64,000 nt of DNA, taken from contig MNCI01037842.1 in assembly GCA_015680685.1 (NCBI GenBank), positions 686,585 to 750,584 on the forward strand, written 5' to 3'. Of the stretch, positions 1 through 13,099 are shown one piece after another. The position numbers were made by a program, and so were the translations under genes. The notes under the pieces were generated by a model, which did no database searches, was not told the DNA's origin, and saw only the letters and a program-made list of their open reading frames with translations. The stretch comes from Gnetum montanum (lineage: Eukaryota; Streptophyta; Gnetopsida; Gnetales; Gnetaceae). Each line of letters begins with the position of its first letter. Position 1 is the stretch's first letter.

Positions 1-579
1 TCTCTTATAACATCCATACCATCAACACCTCAATTGCACTAGTTGCTACACCTAGATCTCTTACATCTACAACTAAACCGTTTAGCCTTTCAATAACTTG
101 TATTTAACCATACCAACAATTTCCATCCAATAATGCTAGCAATCCATACTTTAATTTTTAATTTTCTATTCATCTTTTGAAAAAAATGCAAGGAGCCTAT
201 CATACTTTATTTTTAACCTTTTTTACTTTGTATTCCTACTACATAGCCAATCAATAGTCCTCAAGCTACTAACATATTCTCCTTTCTTGTATACCCATCA
301 AATCCAACCTTCTTATGTATACTCACTACCACATCCTTTGGGACCATTTCTCATGTGTTTCCTTCCTTAACATCCATACCCACTACTATACCATAACTTA
401 TCATCAATTTTCCTAGAATAGATCCATAGCTACTTACATTACTTAATAACATGATGCTCCATCTTCAAAAAAATGAAGAAAAAATGGTGAGGGTGCTAAA
501 AATGGAAGGAAATTTAATCTCCTCTTAGCTATGGAATTTCTTTTCTAGACTTTTCTAATGAAGTTTTGCTACCTACTTT

Positions 580-1910
580 CACTATCTACAATGATGAAAT
601 AAGGAACTCCATAAATCATGTGGTCATGTTTAGGAATGAATGCATGGTTATGGTCCCTTACCCACATATTGTGCTATGGAAGAGCTTTAGAATGGTATAA
701 TTACCTAGCACATGGATCTATCATCTTTCTAGAACAATTCCTAGCAAGCTTTGTTGAACATTTTAAGTTTAATGTATCTCAAAGAATGTGCATGATGTTT
801 CATTATCATTAACCAAGCTCCAAATAATCTTTTTTGATAAATTCATTTCTCAATGAATAACAACATCAAAGAAACTACCTTATCATTTAAAAAAATTTCA
901 TTTGAAAGATATCTTCAATCATATAGTATTTAACTAAATTTGTAAAAGGATGTCTTATTCTAAGCCTTATTCTTTAAATGATGATTTCTTTATCATTAGA
1001 TGCATTGAAGAAACAACCATTCAATAGATCAATTAAGTATCCATATCAATTTATAACAAGGCTAACAAGGCTATAAAATAAGAGAAAGTATTGCCATCTT
1101 CTATAGGTATTTCTTCTTCCTATAAGAAATAAAAGAATGCTTCCTCAACTACTCTCTATTCAACTCAAAAATGAAGGCCTCAAAGAAGTAAATACCAATA
1201 GACTAAGATACCTATCAAGTATTCTTTTCTTCTAAAAAATATTTTCAATGATTGCTACCTTATGAAGAAACAAGTTTCTAATCAATTAAGAGCACACTAC
1301 TATCACATTTAGATGATAGCTATGGATTCTTCTCAAAGACAAGAACGTAACCTTGAGGTGCCTAAGTGGCAAGATTACAAAAAATATTACTACTATTACA
1401 AACAACTGTGGGAATCTAAAGAATAACATCTAGGATCTCATTGATAAGGACAAGATGGTAGGAAAGTATGATCCATCCATTATGCATCCATGCAATCAAT
1501 ACCTTTAAGTATTTAAGAATTCCTTGGGAGCTTGAGACATAATTTTAACTTTCAAGCTTAAATACAAAGCTTGTAAGTTTCAACCTAGAGAAGCTTATGT
1601 TATATGTTCATCTGATTACAAATAGCCTAGGCAATCATCACTATATCCTAAGAAACCTTATGTGATCTAATAGTCTGACTACACTACTATATCATCCAAA
1701 TCAAATTATTCTTCTCCATCTTCCTATCACATCCATGCTACTAATTTCCATCCTTCTACTTCTTCTCAACCTACCCATCCATCCAACTTTCATTCTAGTT
1801 CACATCATTCTAAACCTCCAGCATCCATTGCAAATTAAACATATGTCTTTCCATCATCTCACTTGAAAATGCTTGCTCAAAATCAATAAAAAATGAGTCA
1901 TGATTAGCTA
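580..1910 (+). pseudogene. Gag remnant, gypsy copy L
   Basis: The best-preserved part (618-812) contains ALEWYNYL, a bulky-residue run and FLEQFLASFVEHFKFN. This matches the gag core of copy M (ALEWYRVL...FVTCFKYN near 10.73-10.82 kb) and the classic retrotransposon gag pattern of tryptophan-tyrosine followed by an F..F helix. A frameshift just upstream breaks it: MFRNE is in another frame, matching MFRSE of copy M. Downstream, 1.68-1.85 kb encodes a Ser/Pro/His-rich linker like the one before the protease in the other copies. Not translatable as one protein. Confidence 0.6.
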
Positions 1911-2089
1911 AATGGAAGGAGAAGATCACTGATGCACTAAAGCAACCTTCTAAACAATAAAGAAATTTTCCTTTCAACAATAATAGAAGACTACTTTCTC
2001 AACCAACCCCCCACCTTCTTCCAATCCTATATAGCTAGTTATAGTAGCATCTACTTTATAAGCATCTTAGCAAAAAAACAATAAGATCT

Positions 2090-2670
2090 TACATTATATG
2101 ACTACCATTGTCTGTTCTAAGAGCATAAATGTATCCTTGTATGATCTCATGACAACCTATATAAAACATTGAGATGTACTATATTATGTTTTTAGGAGAA
2201 TCATGATTCCAAGTGACATTCATGTAGAAATGGAAGCCATATCTTCTTTTCTTTTAGTTTCTTACTATGGATAAGATAGTTTGAACTTCCATGGTAAGAA
2301 AATCAAGATTGATTTGAAGACAAGAAATATCTATCAACTACCACTCTACATTACCATCAAGGTGTTTCCAAAAGCATCATATCTACTCATACATGTTGAT
2401 GACATTGTTGGATCAAACGTGATCACATGGACTATTATCAAGTATATTGATCTCCATGATCAGTAGCTTTCAATGAAACCTATACTAACCTTATTTTATT
2501 TAATGGCATACAACTATAGGTTATAGGTTCCATTAGATTACCTTTCATTATGGGTAGTGTTGTACAAGCTAAGGTCATTTTTATGGTGGTACACAAGTAA
2601 CTTGGTGTCAATTCTATGATAGGATAACCATGGCTAGCTTAACAGTAAGCTATATATTCTTCCATACATT
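2090..2670 (+). pseudogene. Retropepsin-like protease remnant, copy L
   Basis: An open segment at 2281-2466 contains an LNFHGKK-like stretch, then PLYITIKV and VDDIVGSN, aligning with the copy M protease block (ITIQV, HIDDGATTNVI) around the active-site Asp. The Asp is kept, but the following Gly-Ala-Thr is degraded. Further on, about 2600-2640, a relic of the ILGRxWLA flap/C-terminal motif is visible (MIG...PWLA). Such proteases process Gag-Pol in virus-like particles. Upstream, 2120-2160 corresponds to the SLYDLVMT segment of copy M. Clearly non-functional. Confidence 0.55.
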
Positions 2671-2699
2671 AGGAGTTGCATATTCTTATTTGTAACTAC

Positions 2700-5000
2700 A
2701 ATATAGACATCTCTATGAATAAATAGATCTTGAGTGTTGGCACAATGGGGGCTTGAAATCTACCTTTAAAGCAACATCAACTTGATTCTCTTCTCCTTGG
2801 AAAAATAACATTTCCACTACCTTTAGTAAGTTGTAATAAAATCTAGAATTGAGCTGCTTGCTCACTATCTTCCTCTTTCCCTTCTTATCCTCTTAGAGTA
2901 GCTTTTCCATTTCTTCCACTACCTCTTGACATATTACTAATGCCTAGCCCATTTTCCTACCTTAGTTCATTGCCTCATACAACCAATATAACCACCAAGG
3001 GCTAGGTTCCACCTCTATCCTATCTTATTATAGAAGAGTCTCTCAATCAACAAAGGGATCAACATCTTCAAGTTTTCATTGTTTCCTTTATGAACATTAA
3101 TGGTGTTCCTCTTCTCTAACCCAATCCACTCTTCTATGACTACCAATTCTACTAAATATAACTTCAAACTATCCATTATTAGTTTTTTTCTTTGGAAACC
3201 CCAACAAATACTTTAGTGTAGTTGGATCCTAAGTGATGATCACTTTTTTCTGGTCTATACGCATAATAAAAATTACTTTTAGTACTAAATAACTCTTTAT
3301 TACGTCCACATACTTTGTCATGCTAGGGTAGGAGTACTTTAAGCCTAAAGCATATAAAATTATCATTCTATTGAACTTTACAAAATAATTTATACCTTCC
3401 TCTTCAAAAAGTCACTTTTGGATGCTTTGCACTTCTATGTGGATCTTACCTCAAACTCTTTAACTACTCCCATGATGTTAATCAACCTATTATCATCAAT
3501 GATTATTTGAGCTTCAAATAAGCATATGCCGTCATTAGCTAATTTAATATTTTCTTTTAAAAATAACAAAAATACATAAAAATGAACTAATTTTGCATAC
3601 TCTTTGGCCTCATGATGATTCTTGACCACTTTGGCCATTCTACATTTTTGCTAAGGGTTTTATTCCACATTGGATGAACCATCCTCGATTATTGTACTCA
3701 TTCCAAGACTTGTACAATCTTAGCCCTTTGCATTGTACATTGAAATGGGACATCACCTAAGATCTCTAATTTCAATGTTGGAAAAGATCTTGCAATGGGT
3801 TATGTAGAAATGTTAAATGATAAGGACTTTGTACATCCAAATCATTGAATATACACATAAAAAGATTTCAAAGTTAGTTTCTTTTAGGTAATAAAAGGCT
3901 AACTTTTCCTAGCTCTTAAACTTCTAACTCATCTCTTAATCAAAATTTGAGATCTTGGTGAGTTGGACATTGTCTTGGAAATCTAGATTTCTAGCAACAA
4001 AGTGCTATCAACATTGAACTATAGGTATTCTCTATACCCCCACAATTTTTTCAAGAATTTTTTGTAGACCAAAACATCCTTAGATAACTTTTTGATATCA
4101 AACTAAAGCACAAAAGAGAGTCCCACAAGGATTTCCTCCAAAGCTTGCAGAACCACCTATTCACTTAGCTTAGTCCAAATCACTACTTGGAAGTGAGTAA
4201 TGTAGAACCTCAATAATTATACATCTCCCTTCCTAGCCTATAGATTAGATAACATTATTGTGTTATCATCAAATAGGGTCTTGCTATGATTTTGACCTAC
4301 CTTCATCTGCTTATTTTCTAAGATGCTTCATTCATTGATGACAAAAAAGTACATAGGCTCAATCACAAAAAAACTAGGTGTTGAAACATCCCTAAAAAAA
4401 AAAAAACAAACACATGATTTTAGCATTCAAAAATATTATTGCATTAAAACATTCATTACACTAAATTTCAAAATAACTTTAAATCATGTTTGTCTCATGT
4501 TGAAGCTCTCCTAAATCTTCCACATGGTATGTCAACTTCTAGCTCATGACTTTGATGTCTTATGTTGAAAACACAAATTTTATATAGGATATCATTCTTA
4601 TATTTCTAATTCTTAGGATTTTTGATGAAACATTAGTTAAAAATTTTCTTTTTCTTTACCATGTAGCATACTTCTTACACTTCATGTTGGTATAAATTGA
4701 TGTAGAGTGTTAAAATTAAAATTAGACATTTGGAAAAAAACTTCTATAACTCTAATCTTTTATGTCATTTCTTTTAATGTAGATCATTATTATATGTCTA
4801 CCTAAATTTTGTTAAAGAATTCAACTTTTCAAATCAAAAAACTACTTTTGATGTACAACATCATCCTATGTATTCCAACACTTAAGGTCTTGGTGAAAGC
4901 ACTCTCTTGTTGAAACCTCATGTCGTGTTCTTTATAGGAAAAAATCCCAAAATCATGTTTTCTCAAGATTTAAAAAAATGGTTGCAAATTTTCTAATGAA
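2700..5000 (-). pseudogene. Probable antisense ORF remnant, copy L
   Basis: The + strand shows nothing here, but the - strand has short protein-like blocks. One is 3638-3435, 67 codons with an ANDGICLFEAQIIIDD segment. Another, continuing to about 3240, has a VKFNRMIILYALGL segment. The position, just after the protease, is the same as the antisense ORFs of copies M and R. I could not align the protein convincingly to theirs, so the identity is an inference. Frameshifts and stops throughout. Confidence 0.3.
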
Positions 5001-6198
5001 AACATCAAATTGGCTTCATCCTTGCCTATACTACCTAATGCATCTAATATATTTACCCTATAATAACAAAACAATTGTAAACTTCCTTTTCCTAGCTATG
5101 CTGCTACTCGATACACTATAGCAATGATGTTAAATCTACAATTTTACTTGATTTCATCATAAAAATCTATTGAAAAACCTATATTTTAATTTTTTTAATG
5201 CATATCGATAAGATAAACTATAAAATTAATGCATGCATTCAATTTCTAGTGGTAGATCTAGAAAATCCTTTTCAAACCTCGGATACTCAAACTACATGAT
5301 GGGATTCTTGATTCTCATCACAAAATAAAATTAAAATCTTAATATAAGAATTAAAATTTATCTTAAATCTCTACACGATATCAAATTCAATCCTAGCATT
5401 ATATCTAGCTAGCAATTCTTCCAAAAATTTGAAATTTAAGTACAGTTATTATGGAAAAACATTAGAAATAGTAAAGCTTCATAGACAATTTATAACTAGG
5501 GTTTGGGTAACTAACATATGAGCTCTGGAAGGGCATGATTAGGGTTGAGATACTTTTCTACTACTATTGCATCCACCTTTTGTCCCTACTTATTGCTGCT
5601 ACTACTTGTCATGCTGTTTTTGGATGCTTACTCTATTGTTACTTTTGCTTGCTCATGCATAAATTCTTCAGTGCTCTTGATGCAAAAGAAAGCTTTTGTT
5701 CCTAAATTTTCTTTCATCATTACTTTTATAGCTTAGAAAAAATGTGTTCCATAATAATTTTAACATCCACCTACTTTTGATATTGCTTTGCTTAATTTGT
5801 AATGTTCTTTCTTAAATGACAATTCTAACTTCTTCATTCTATCTTTGGTGAACATGGCTACTTAGCTAGAGTCCCTACTTCAACCTCTAATCTTAATCCA
5901 CCCTACAAGCTAGGTACAAAAAGCTCTAGATCCCTCTTTTTTCAATTTTTAACATTAAATCCAACCACTCTTGTATCCTATTTTTACATTACAAAGGATG
6001 AACTTTTATCTTAGTTAAATATTTTTGTTCTTAATCAAGAGCCTCTTCAAACCAATGATTAACTAGTCAACATGTCAGTACTAAGTCATATGGCTGAACA
6101 AAAGTCTTTAACTTAGTTCTCTTTTCTCTTTAGATCTTTGAGAGTCCATTCTAATAATCTTCGAAAAACATTTAATTACATTTACTTGGGGATAAAAT
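5001..6198. other. AT-rich stretch, no gene recognised
   Basis: Short ORFs only. The 63-codon one at 5545-5736 is hydrophobic and has no recognisable motif. It sits between the antisense block and the RT fragment of copy L and is presumably decayed element sequence. Confidence 0.4.
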
Positions 6199-6412
6199 AA
6201 CATGTCTGGTTTAGATCCTAAGCTAGTTTAACCCAATATCATCTTGGAAGAAAGTTCCAAACCTAGCAAACAAAAGATTAAGAAAATTAATCCTACTATA
6301 GCTCTTACTATTAAATAAGAGATAAATAAACTATACAATGGTATATTTATCCATTCCATTAACTCTTCTAATTGGGTCTCTAACATGGTTGTAGTTCCCA
6401 AAAAAGAATAAT
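6199..6412 (+). pseudogene. RT N-terminal fragment (Tat/Athila-like pol)
   Basis: The frame starting near the ATG at 6202 reads MSGLDPKLV, then a KPSKQKIKKINP block, then IALTIK, NKLYNGIFI, SNWVSN and MVVVPKK. This is the well-known beginning of the Ty3/gypsy reverse transcriptase: the MPGLDP region, KPVKQK.R..P, a hydrophobic helix, then the WVSNIV.V.KK strand. The GLDPxLV spelling is typical of Tat/Athila-type elements. Two in-frame stops (a TAA just after LTIK and a TAG after KLV) break it, and the catalytic FADD part is missing. An ORF of 81 codons on the opposite strand (6228-6473) is its shadow. Confidence 0.65.
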
Positions 6413-6839
6413 GGCATTCACCTATGTATTTGAAAAGCCTCAAAGAAAATGCATGTTGTAGCTTAAAGCTCATAACTCAAAATTCTTCTTTTGATTTGGT
6501 GGAAATATAAAGGTAGATACAACTACCTTTTTCTCCTCAAAAATTATGCATTATGACCTTGTATTGATAGAATTAGGATAGTTTTCAATGTAAAAATATG
6601 AGAGTTGCAGCCCACACACTATAGATCTCATGCATCCTATCTTGTAGGCTAAAAAAATGCTTCATAGCCTATGAATGCCTTGTATCCCAATTTGTGATAT
6701 CCAAAAAAATATTCCATAGGCTAAAAATTTCATTTACTCAAACTTGTGGTGGTTGAAAATCCTTCACAAGCTACAAAATTTAATATTTTTACCTTGAAAC
6801 ACCATAAATTTTGGGATTCTCATGATTCAGTAGTCCTGG
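6413..6839. other. AT-rich stretch, no gene recognised
   Basis: No coding or repeat signal that I can support. Base composition shifts to higher GC at about 6.83 kb, which may mark the left edge of the next element. Confidence 0.4.
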
Positions 6840-7309
6840 AATTTGGGAAAGGGTCCTCGCAAGCATGGTGTCACATTGGAGTATGCAGACAATGCCCTCT
6901 ACGACACAGTCAATGTGAAATCTAGTCACAAGGCTAGTTTGCATGAAAGAGGCAGTAGGTGTAGACCATATAGTTTGGAAAATTTTCTATCTCCTGGGCT
7001 GACAAGCTTACTACACCCTCTAGCTTGCCTAGCTTGACACTTGACTTGGCTAATGGTCTACCCAGGGACCATGCTAGGAGTTTCTGAAATTACTCAGGAT
7101 GAGCAAAATAGTTTGGCAAGTTTTCTAACTACGAGACCTACTACACTGCACAGTGTAGTAGGCCTTGGGGAGACTAATTACACTCAAAAGATGTAGATTG
7201 ACAACCATTCAGTCCTTTAGGATATTTACCCCACTTCATCCTTGATGCATGAGCAAAGTGACATAGCCAAAATGTGGCAAATTTTGTCAGAAATCCTATT
7301 CATTTGATT

Positions 7310-7955
7310 GCTATGTTATGTTATGCTACGCAATGTAGCATAATGTAGTAGGGATGAACTCTGACAATACTCCTACTTAGATGCCTCTGATGGAGTAAGC
7401 CAACTTGCACATGCTCCAACCATCAAACAGGATTTCTCTGCTAACACACCAAAACATGACTGACATCTTGTGACAAAATTTTTGCAAGATTAATGTAGAA
7501 TCCAAGCTAAGCTAGGTGCTATGTTGTGCTATGCTATGCAGCGTAGCAAGGACAAAACACACGAAGGCCCCTCCACAAAGTCATTCAAGCAAGAGAATTT
7601 CACTTGGCCACACTTTGGCCTCCAAGACTAACTATCCCACTTCACCCTTGGGCCCCAAGAAAAGCTTCTTAATAAAGCCTTGTAGATCAGATAAGGAATT
7701 CATGTCACACTGGCTACTTTGCTATGCTACGCTACACAGCGTAGTACAGCGTAGCAAGGACACAAAGCACCAAAGTGTCCTAAGGATGAACTCCGAAGGA
7801 TCCAAGACCCTTCATCATGAAAGACAGGGTTATAGTTCCTTGCCTAGCCAGGCCTTAGATAGGTATTTTTAGCTTTTAGACAAGATTTCTTCCAAGACCG
7901 ATGGCTATGCTATGCTACACTATGTAGCGTAGCACAGTGTATCATGTAAGTGTTG
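7310..7955. repeat. Clustered imperfect palindromes (GCTACGC/GCGTAGC)
   Basis: Four clusters, at about 7310-7352, 7517-7550, 7721-7755 and 7903-7950, each combine GCTATGCTACGC-like and GCGTAGC-like halves that can pair with each other. A fifth, nearly perfect copy lies at 15588-15624. The spacing between clusters is about 200 bp. They lie 450-1100 bp upstream of the TATA box, so within a presumed U3. Confidence 0.6.
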
Positions 7956-8395
7956 ATGCTACACCAATAATTTGGGCAGTGTAAACAACGTAACACTATC
8001 GTGGGAGCCCCAAAACATATTCAGTTAGCTCCAGAACTTGTTAGCAATGGTTACTATCATACCGGCATCTCTTTAACAAAACATTAGCAAGTTTGCATTG
8101 TTTTGCACCCCCCTAACTATCCCCTAAAGTTGTTCCTATGCTTGACCCTACCTGCAAGAGCAGGGAAGATGTAGTCCTGGAGCATAGGCTCCACTTTGCA
8201 TTCGCTATTGGCAATTTTCTCTATAACAAACATGGCAACTGATTGGACTTTGGCACATGTAGCACAAACACTATGGTCACAACATAGCAGTTTTCATACC
8301 TAGCATCACACAACAACATAGCATAGTCACATTCACACTCTATGGGACCCAAGACATGTGGCATCGAAACCACATTCTTCTCTCACTCTTGGCCC

Positions 8396-8403
8396 TATAA
8401 ATA
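8396..8403 (+). promoter_or_regulatory. TATA box of the copy M LTR
   Basis: TATAAATA preceded by a C-rich run, located between the palindrome clusters and the R/U5-like segment. This is the usual place for an LTR promoter. Inferred from position and sequence only. Confidence 0.5.
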
Positions 8404-8990
8404 TCTTGGTGAACAATGTTCAAAGGGTTGGCTTTTGGACTCATATTTCCTATGGTTTGCTCTTGGCATTTTTACTATGGTTGGCTTTTGAGCATGTTTT
8501 GCATTCTAGCATTTTGGCTTCCTAGAAATTCTCTATGACAAGGAGATTGACAAGTAGAAGGCTCTTGTTAGTAAGCTGTTGACTCAAGGAGCTGTGACCA
8601 TACTACTTTCGTTGCAACCTATGCCTATTTGCGGTGCCATCTATTGTACACTTCCTTCATTCAAGCAAAGATCAGATCCCCTGATCTTGGGGCGATGCAT
8701 TTTCTCACCCAAGCCTATTTCATTCTTTGTTTGCTATTATCATATCTTGCATTATTTTTCATCGTTTTATGTTTGTCGCTTACCGTTTCAACTTGCATAT
8801 AACGTCTCCAAAACAAAAATTTATGAAAGCTTATTGTACATCAATTAAGTCCCTGTCTAATAGACCAAACTATTTAGGGCACCCAGCATCCATTTACATC
8901 TAGCACAGCCCTCACATGCATTTGGGGTTAGGTTGTACGCCCAATGACCTCTCGGTGTTCCAGCCACTGATGTTTTTGGTCGCTACAGTT

Positions 8991-9009
8991 TTTGGCACTA
9001 GAAGGAGGG
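8991..9009 (+). promoter_or_regulatory. Candidate primer-binding site, copy M
   Basis: TTTGGCACTAGAAGGAGGG lies 3 bases after the presumed LTR end CA. It resembles the TTTGGCGC... starts of tRNA-primed binding sites in plant Tat-type elements. I cannot name the tRNA from the sequence alone. Confidence 0.4.
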
Positions 9010-9033
9010 CCTTTGGTGCCCTTTTCTTGTATC

Positions 9034-11735
9034 ATGGGTAATCTTGAATACTATCTGTACCCCATCACCTACTAGCATAGACGTGACACCCTTGTGGTTG
9101 TCTACGCACCATGTGGTATAGACTAGTCGCAACAACGGTTCCTTTGGGACTTGGCAGGATGAAAGCCTCCAATTGATTGCTTACCTTACCATGTTTACTC
9201 TATTTACTACCCCATGCTACTTGCACCTCTTGGGACATAGCAAACCTTCTAGCATAACACTCCTACTTAGCATAGGAAGCATAACTCCCCAGCGTACCCA
9301 ATTTCAGCTTATCTCTTCTTTTATAATTTTCCTTTGACAACAAATGATGATTCCTACAACCACTGCCACCACCACCTTGGACTTGGAGGTTCCCTACTAG
9401 GTTGAAAACATGAAAAATCCCAAGAAATAACCTAGCATAGTGTTGGCACCACATCAATCCCTTAGACTACAGTACCTGTCACCTAAGCACTTTCCACAAG
9501 ATGCAAAGCAATACGACTTCCTTTACGTAAAGGTCCAGGAAAATCTACCGTTGGACTACCAGGAACTCAAAGAAAAATGCAACTTCGAGTTCCTCCATTG
9601 AAATGGAAGGGATTTCATCCCTACCCTTGACATCACCATCCCATTGACTTAAACATATCAATGGGTCTTAGACCAGTTGATGCGAGTTAGTGGGCCCAGG
9701 GAATGAGACACAGCATCTCATTATGACAAAGCATTTCAGGATGGATAGGAAGACCTAGACACCCACTCTGAAGGTGGTGGTCAAACCTACACTACAACTA
9801 TCCCTCCCACCACTATCTTTTAGTTGAACCTGCTCTTTGCTTTTGACCCCTTCATTGTTACCACAGCCCACACCTTTGTTAGCCATGGTCATCCATCTCA
9901 TACATTCAATGTACCAACAAGTGGGTCCTTCAACTTCTTTTCCAATCATCCTTCCTTCTCAGTCTACCCCAGCATCATACCCAACGTCATTCATGGCTAT
10001 GCTAACATACATCCACACTCTACCCATGTCACAATCGCATGTGAGCTTTGCCCCTGGTCCCTCATCTGCAGCCGTCCCACCACTAGTAGCTAACCCAATC
10101 TCAACCTCATGGTGGGCACCAACTACTTCTTTCCCTACTACAAAACCTTCTCTAATGTCACACCACGTGCAACCCTAAGCTAACCAGCTTCCACACGTGG
10201 TACAACCAAACACAGGGCTATGGGCCACCCTGCCAACCAAGCAAGCTACCAACCTCACAGTGCCACTAGCGGCCACCACCCCAATTGCACCACCCACTGG
10301 GTGTTGGACCACTCAGGCAACATGATTTGTAGGAGTAGCCCCAACAGCATCCCCCATGGGCCATGCCATGGCCTTTACAATGCCACCAAGGATGGCTACT
10401 CAAGTAGCCCTATAACCATCTGCTACGTCCCTTGGTCTAGATCAAGCTTTCCAACTCATCTAGACCCTCATTGAGGAAATCAAATGTCTCAAAGCTACCA
10501 CTTCTAACACTATATAGGTCATGGACTATTACTATGATGACCCCATCAGCCCAGCCATTCCCATCCTTATGTTTCCCCTTGGGGTACGACTTCCCCAATT
10601 TACAAAATACAATGGGGAGGGCAATCCCAACACACATTTGGTAATGTTTAGATCTGAATCTCTACTCTTGCAATAATGGCCACACACCATCATTAGCATC
10701 TTTTCCATATCCCTAATAGGAAAAGCTCTAGAATGGTACCGTGTGCTCCCACGAGCCTCCATCTCAACCTTGGAGGAGCTACTAAGTTAGTTTGTGACCT
10801 GCTTCAAGTATAACATGAAACCGAAGGTCACACTAGACTAGCTGATGAGCATCAAGTAGGACTTGCTGGAGTCTATGCATAGATTCAAATAGCGGTGGAG
10901 AAGTACCTTGAATGAGATAGGTGAGCCTATTCCTGAGGCCCACTTGTTGGCCATCTTCAAGGGAGTAGTAAATGACTTCATTAAGTTAAAGATTTACTAC
11001 CTAGCCCCGCTCTCCCTCAGTCAAGCCTTTGCTCAAACCAAGAGCATCTAGGACACCAATGAAGCTAGCAAAGACCTAGCTTATGTCACATACAAAAATG
11101 CACACATTGAAAAGGACAAAAAGAAGGGCAAGGCCACAACAACCACAATGGCTTCTATGGCCAATGAGACCAAACCCAAAAATAGCAACAATAAAAATGT
11201 AGTGATAGCACCTACTAACACCACATTTGGCTCAATAAACACCGTTCAGCCTTTAACATCAGCACCTAAGGCATCAACCAAGCCTAGGCCCAACTTTGAG
11301 CCCAAGGATCATTCCAAGTATACCCCCTTACCCATTAAGCCTTTAGAACTTTTGAAGTAACTATTGGAAGCTTGGTGTATACAACATAAACAGATGTCAA
11401 AGGAAGCAATTAAATGTCATCAATGGTACTATGAACTTCTTAGGTACCCCTTCTTGGCCATGCCCAATGAGCTTCCAATTCATAAGAATTTCAAGCTAGA
11501 ACAGTTCTGTGACTACCATCAACTATGTGGTCACAATACGGACTACTGTTTAGCATTGAAAGATGATATCCAATGCATGATCGATCAAGGAAAGCTAGTC
11601 CTAGATGAAAGTAGTCCCATTCACCCTAAGAACTAGTCAATCCATGTTTACAAGAACCCCCTAAACACCAATAATGTAGGGTACATAATCAATGTTATTG
11701 GCATTGACAACAACCTAGAACCACCACAGCAACCA
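9034..11735 (+). pseudogene. Gag of gypsy copy M, with zinc knuckle
   Basis: This is the structural (nucleocapsid/capsid) protein of the retrotransposon. From about 10.5 kb one frame can be followed for more than 1 kb: LPQFTKYNGEGNPNTHL (gag entry motif), ALEWYRVLP, a helix-rich middle, a Lys/Thr-rich linker (11.1-11.25 kb), and a nucleic-acid-binding knuckle, CDYHQLCGHNTDYC, at about 11.51-11.55 kb. A Pro/Thr-rich linker to the protease follows. The N-terminal part (9.03-10.5 kb) is a low-complexity Pro/Ser/Thr region. In-frame stops are nearly all TAG or TAA at places where Gln fits (after LLS, LD, SIK, RFK, KSI and LLK). The ATG at 9034 is chosen for its position just after the primer site. 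Dead, but the best-preserved copy here. Confidence 0.75.
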
Positions 11736-12119
11736 TTCATGGTGCATGTGCCTCCTTGTAACACAGCAACCTCGACAACAACAAGAACAATGTCACAACA
11801 ACCATTTGTCCTTAAGGTTCCTCCTCAGACATCTACCTCTACATCCTTTGTGCTCAAATTTGCACCACTATCCACACATACACCACAGGCACCATTCGTC
11901 ATTAAGGAGCCAAAACATTCAAGCACCTCTACCACACAAAGCCAAGCAACGAAAACGACATCGTAGCCTCCCCATTCAAAATAATGGGAAGAGCATTTGG
12001 TGGACAAGATGTCTAGGAAATGAACCACCTTAGGTCCCCACAACTCTACCCCCTTTTCCTCGATGCCCATGTCCTCCTCATCATCAGCAACTGATAATTC
12101 CACAAAGACGCAATCGTCA

Positions 12120-12900
12120 CCATCCTGCCCAAGAAAGCATAGCCATCAACCTAAAACTACCCCTCCTCAGGAGATTCATCTCCTAGGACAAATGGAAGAG
12201 GAAAAGGATAACAAACAACAAGATGGTAGGTAGGATCTTCTCAATGCCCTCACCTAAGTTAAATAGGCTCTAAAATAGAAAAATACAACTTTGAGCCTAT
12301 ATGACTTGGTAATGACTTCCACCGCACACCATGAGGCCATGGTTCACATGTTAACATCCATTCTGGTTGACGAAAACATGCTAGTAGAGCAGAAAGTGAT
12401 CCACGATGTCATGCTTCCTTCTATGGCTAAGGAACCACAACTAGCTGAATTGAACTTTCATTATAAGTCCATTAAGGATGACCCTGAAAAGGGTCAGGTG
12501 ACAACAATGCCCATGTTCATCACAATTCAGGTTGGCCAGTGTAAGATCTGAAGGGTACACATTGATGATGGGGCTACTACAAATGTCATTCCATTTTCCA
12601 TAGTGGATAAACTGGACTTGGTTCATCAAATCAATCCTAGGCAACTTCGTACCTAAAATCATTCAATGGAGCACATGTAGTGGTAAAGGGAATTTTCCAC
12701 ATTAACTTTGTGGCAAGGGACCAGTTCCCCACAAGCATAGTGTTCATCATGGTAGAAGAGATGCCTGGGTTCAACCTGATCTTGGGGAGGTCATGGTTAG
12801 CCTAATTAAGGATTGTCTCTTCATCCATACATCAAGAGATCCACTTACCCTATGTGGGCAGGTAAGTGGTGATCTACGGTGATGAAGTGGCTACCCAAAC
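12120..12900 (+). pseudogene. Retropepsin-like protease, copy M
   Basis: Aspartic protease of Ty3/gypsy type that would cleave the polyprotein. An open segment (12291-12551) leads through MFITIQV into HIDDGATTNVI, where DDGAT carries the active-site Asp. A frameshift near 12.66-12.68 kb is followed by VKGIFHINF, VEEMPGFN and LILGRSWLA (about 12.77-12.80 kb), the conserved C-terminal ILGRxWL element. An IHLPYVGR segment and a short acidic tail follow to about 13.06 kb. A TGA after QCKI and the frameshift inactivate it. Copies L and R have the same block. No reverse transcriptase follows. Confidence 0.75.
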
Positions 12901-13099
12901 AATAAACAATGTTGACATGGAGTAGGGCTCCGAGATAGTAATCCCTAAAAATGAAGCACCTATTCCTACTAAAACTACTTGTTTGACTGATGATTCGGTC
13001 AAAAACATTAACTCAAACAAAGAGACAACATGGGCCGAGTTGCCTTTCCAAGCTACAAATCATAACATAGATAATTATCAATGGAGGTTCACCCAACCA

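Larger units (their letters stand above)
1..6412 (+). mobile_element. Decayed Ty3/gypsy retrotransposon, copy L
   Basis: The window opens inside a heavily mutated LTR retrotransposon. A gag segment (about 0.6-1.9 kb), an aspartic-protease segment (2.1-2.67 kb) and a short RT segment (6.2-6.41 kb) lie in the expected order on the + strand. The stretch between protease and RT reads better on the - strand and may be an antisense ORF. Gag and protease match copies M and R further right. No LTR was identified, and the left end is cut by the window. Frameshifts and stops are everywhere, so it is dead. The element boundaries are inferred. Confidence 0.6.
6840..8987 (+). mobile_element. Putative 5' LTR of gypsy copy M
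   Basis: This GC-richer block sits directly before a primer-binding-site-like motif and gag. It has the layout of an LTR: a U3-like part with four clusters of imperfect palindromes built from GCTAYGCTACGC/GCGTAGC (about 7310, 7517, 7721 and 7903), a TATAAATA box at 8396-8403, a transcribed R/U5-like part, and a terminal CA at 8986-8987. The left edge is not defined (no clear TG, no second LTR to compare). No 3' LTR was found after the element. ORFs here (6843-7037, 7516-7872, 8579-8848) show no recognisable protein. Confidence 0.5.

Noticed and set aside
9824-10178. Overlapping + strand ORFs rich in Pro/Ser/Thr
   Set aside because: They are pieces of the low-complexity gag N-terminal region in different frames, not separate genes.
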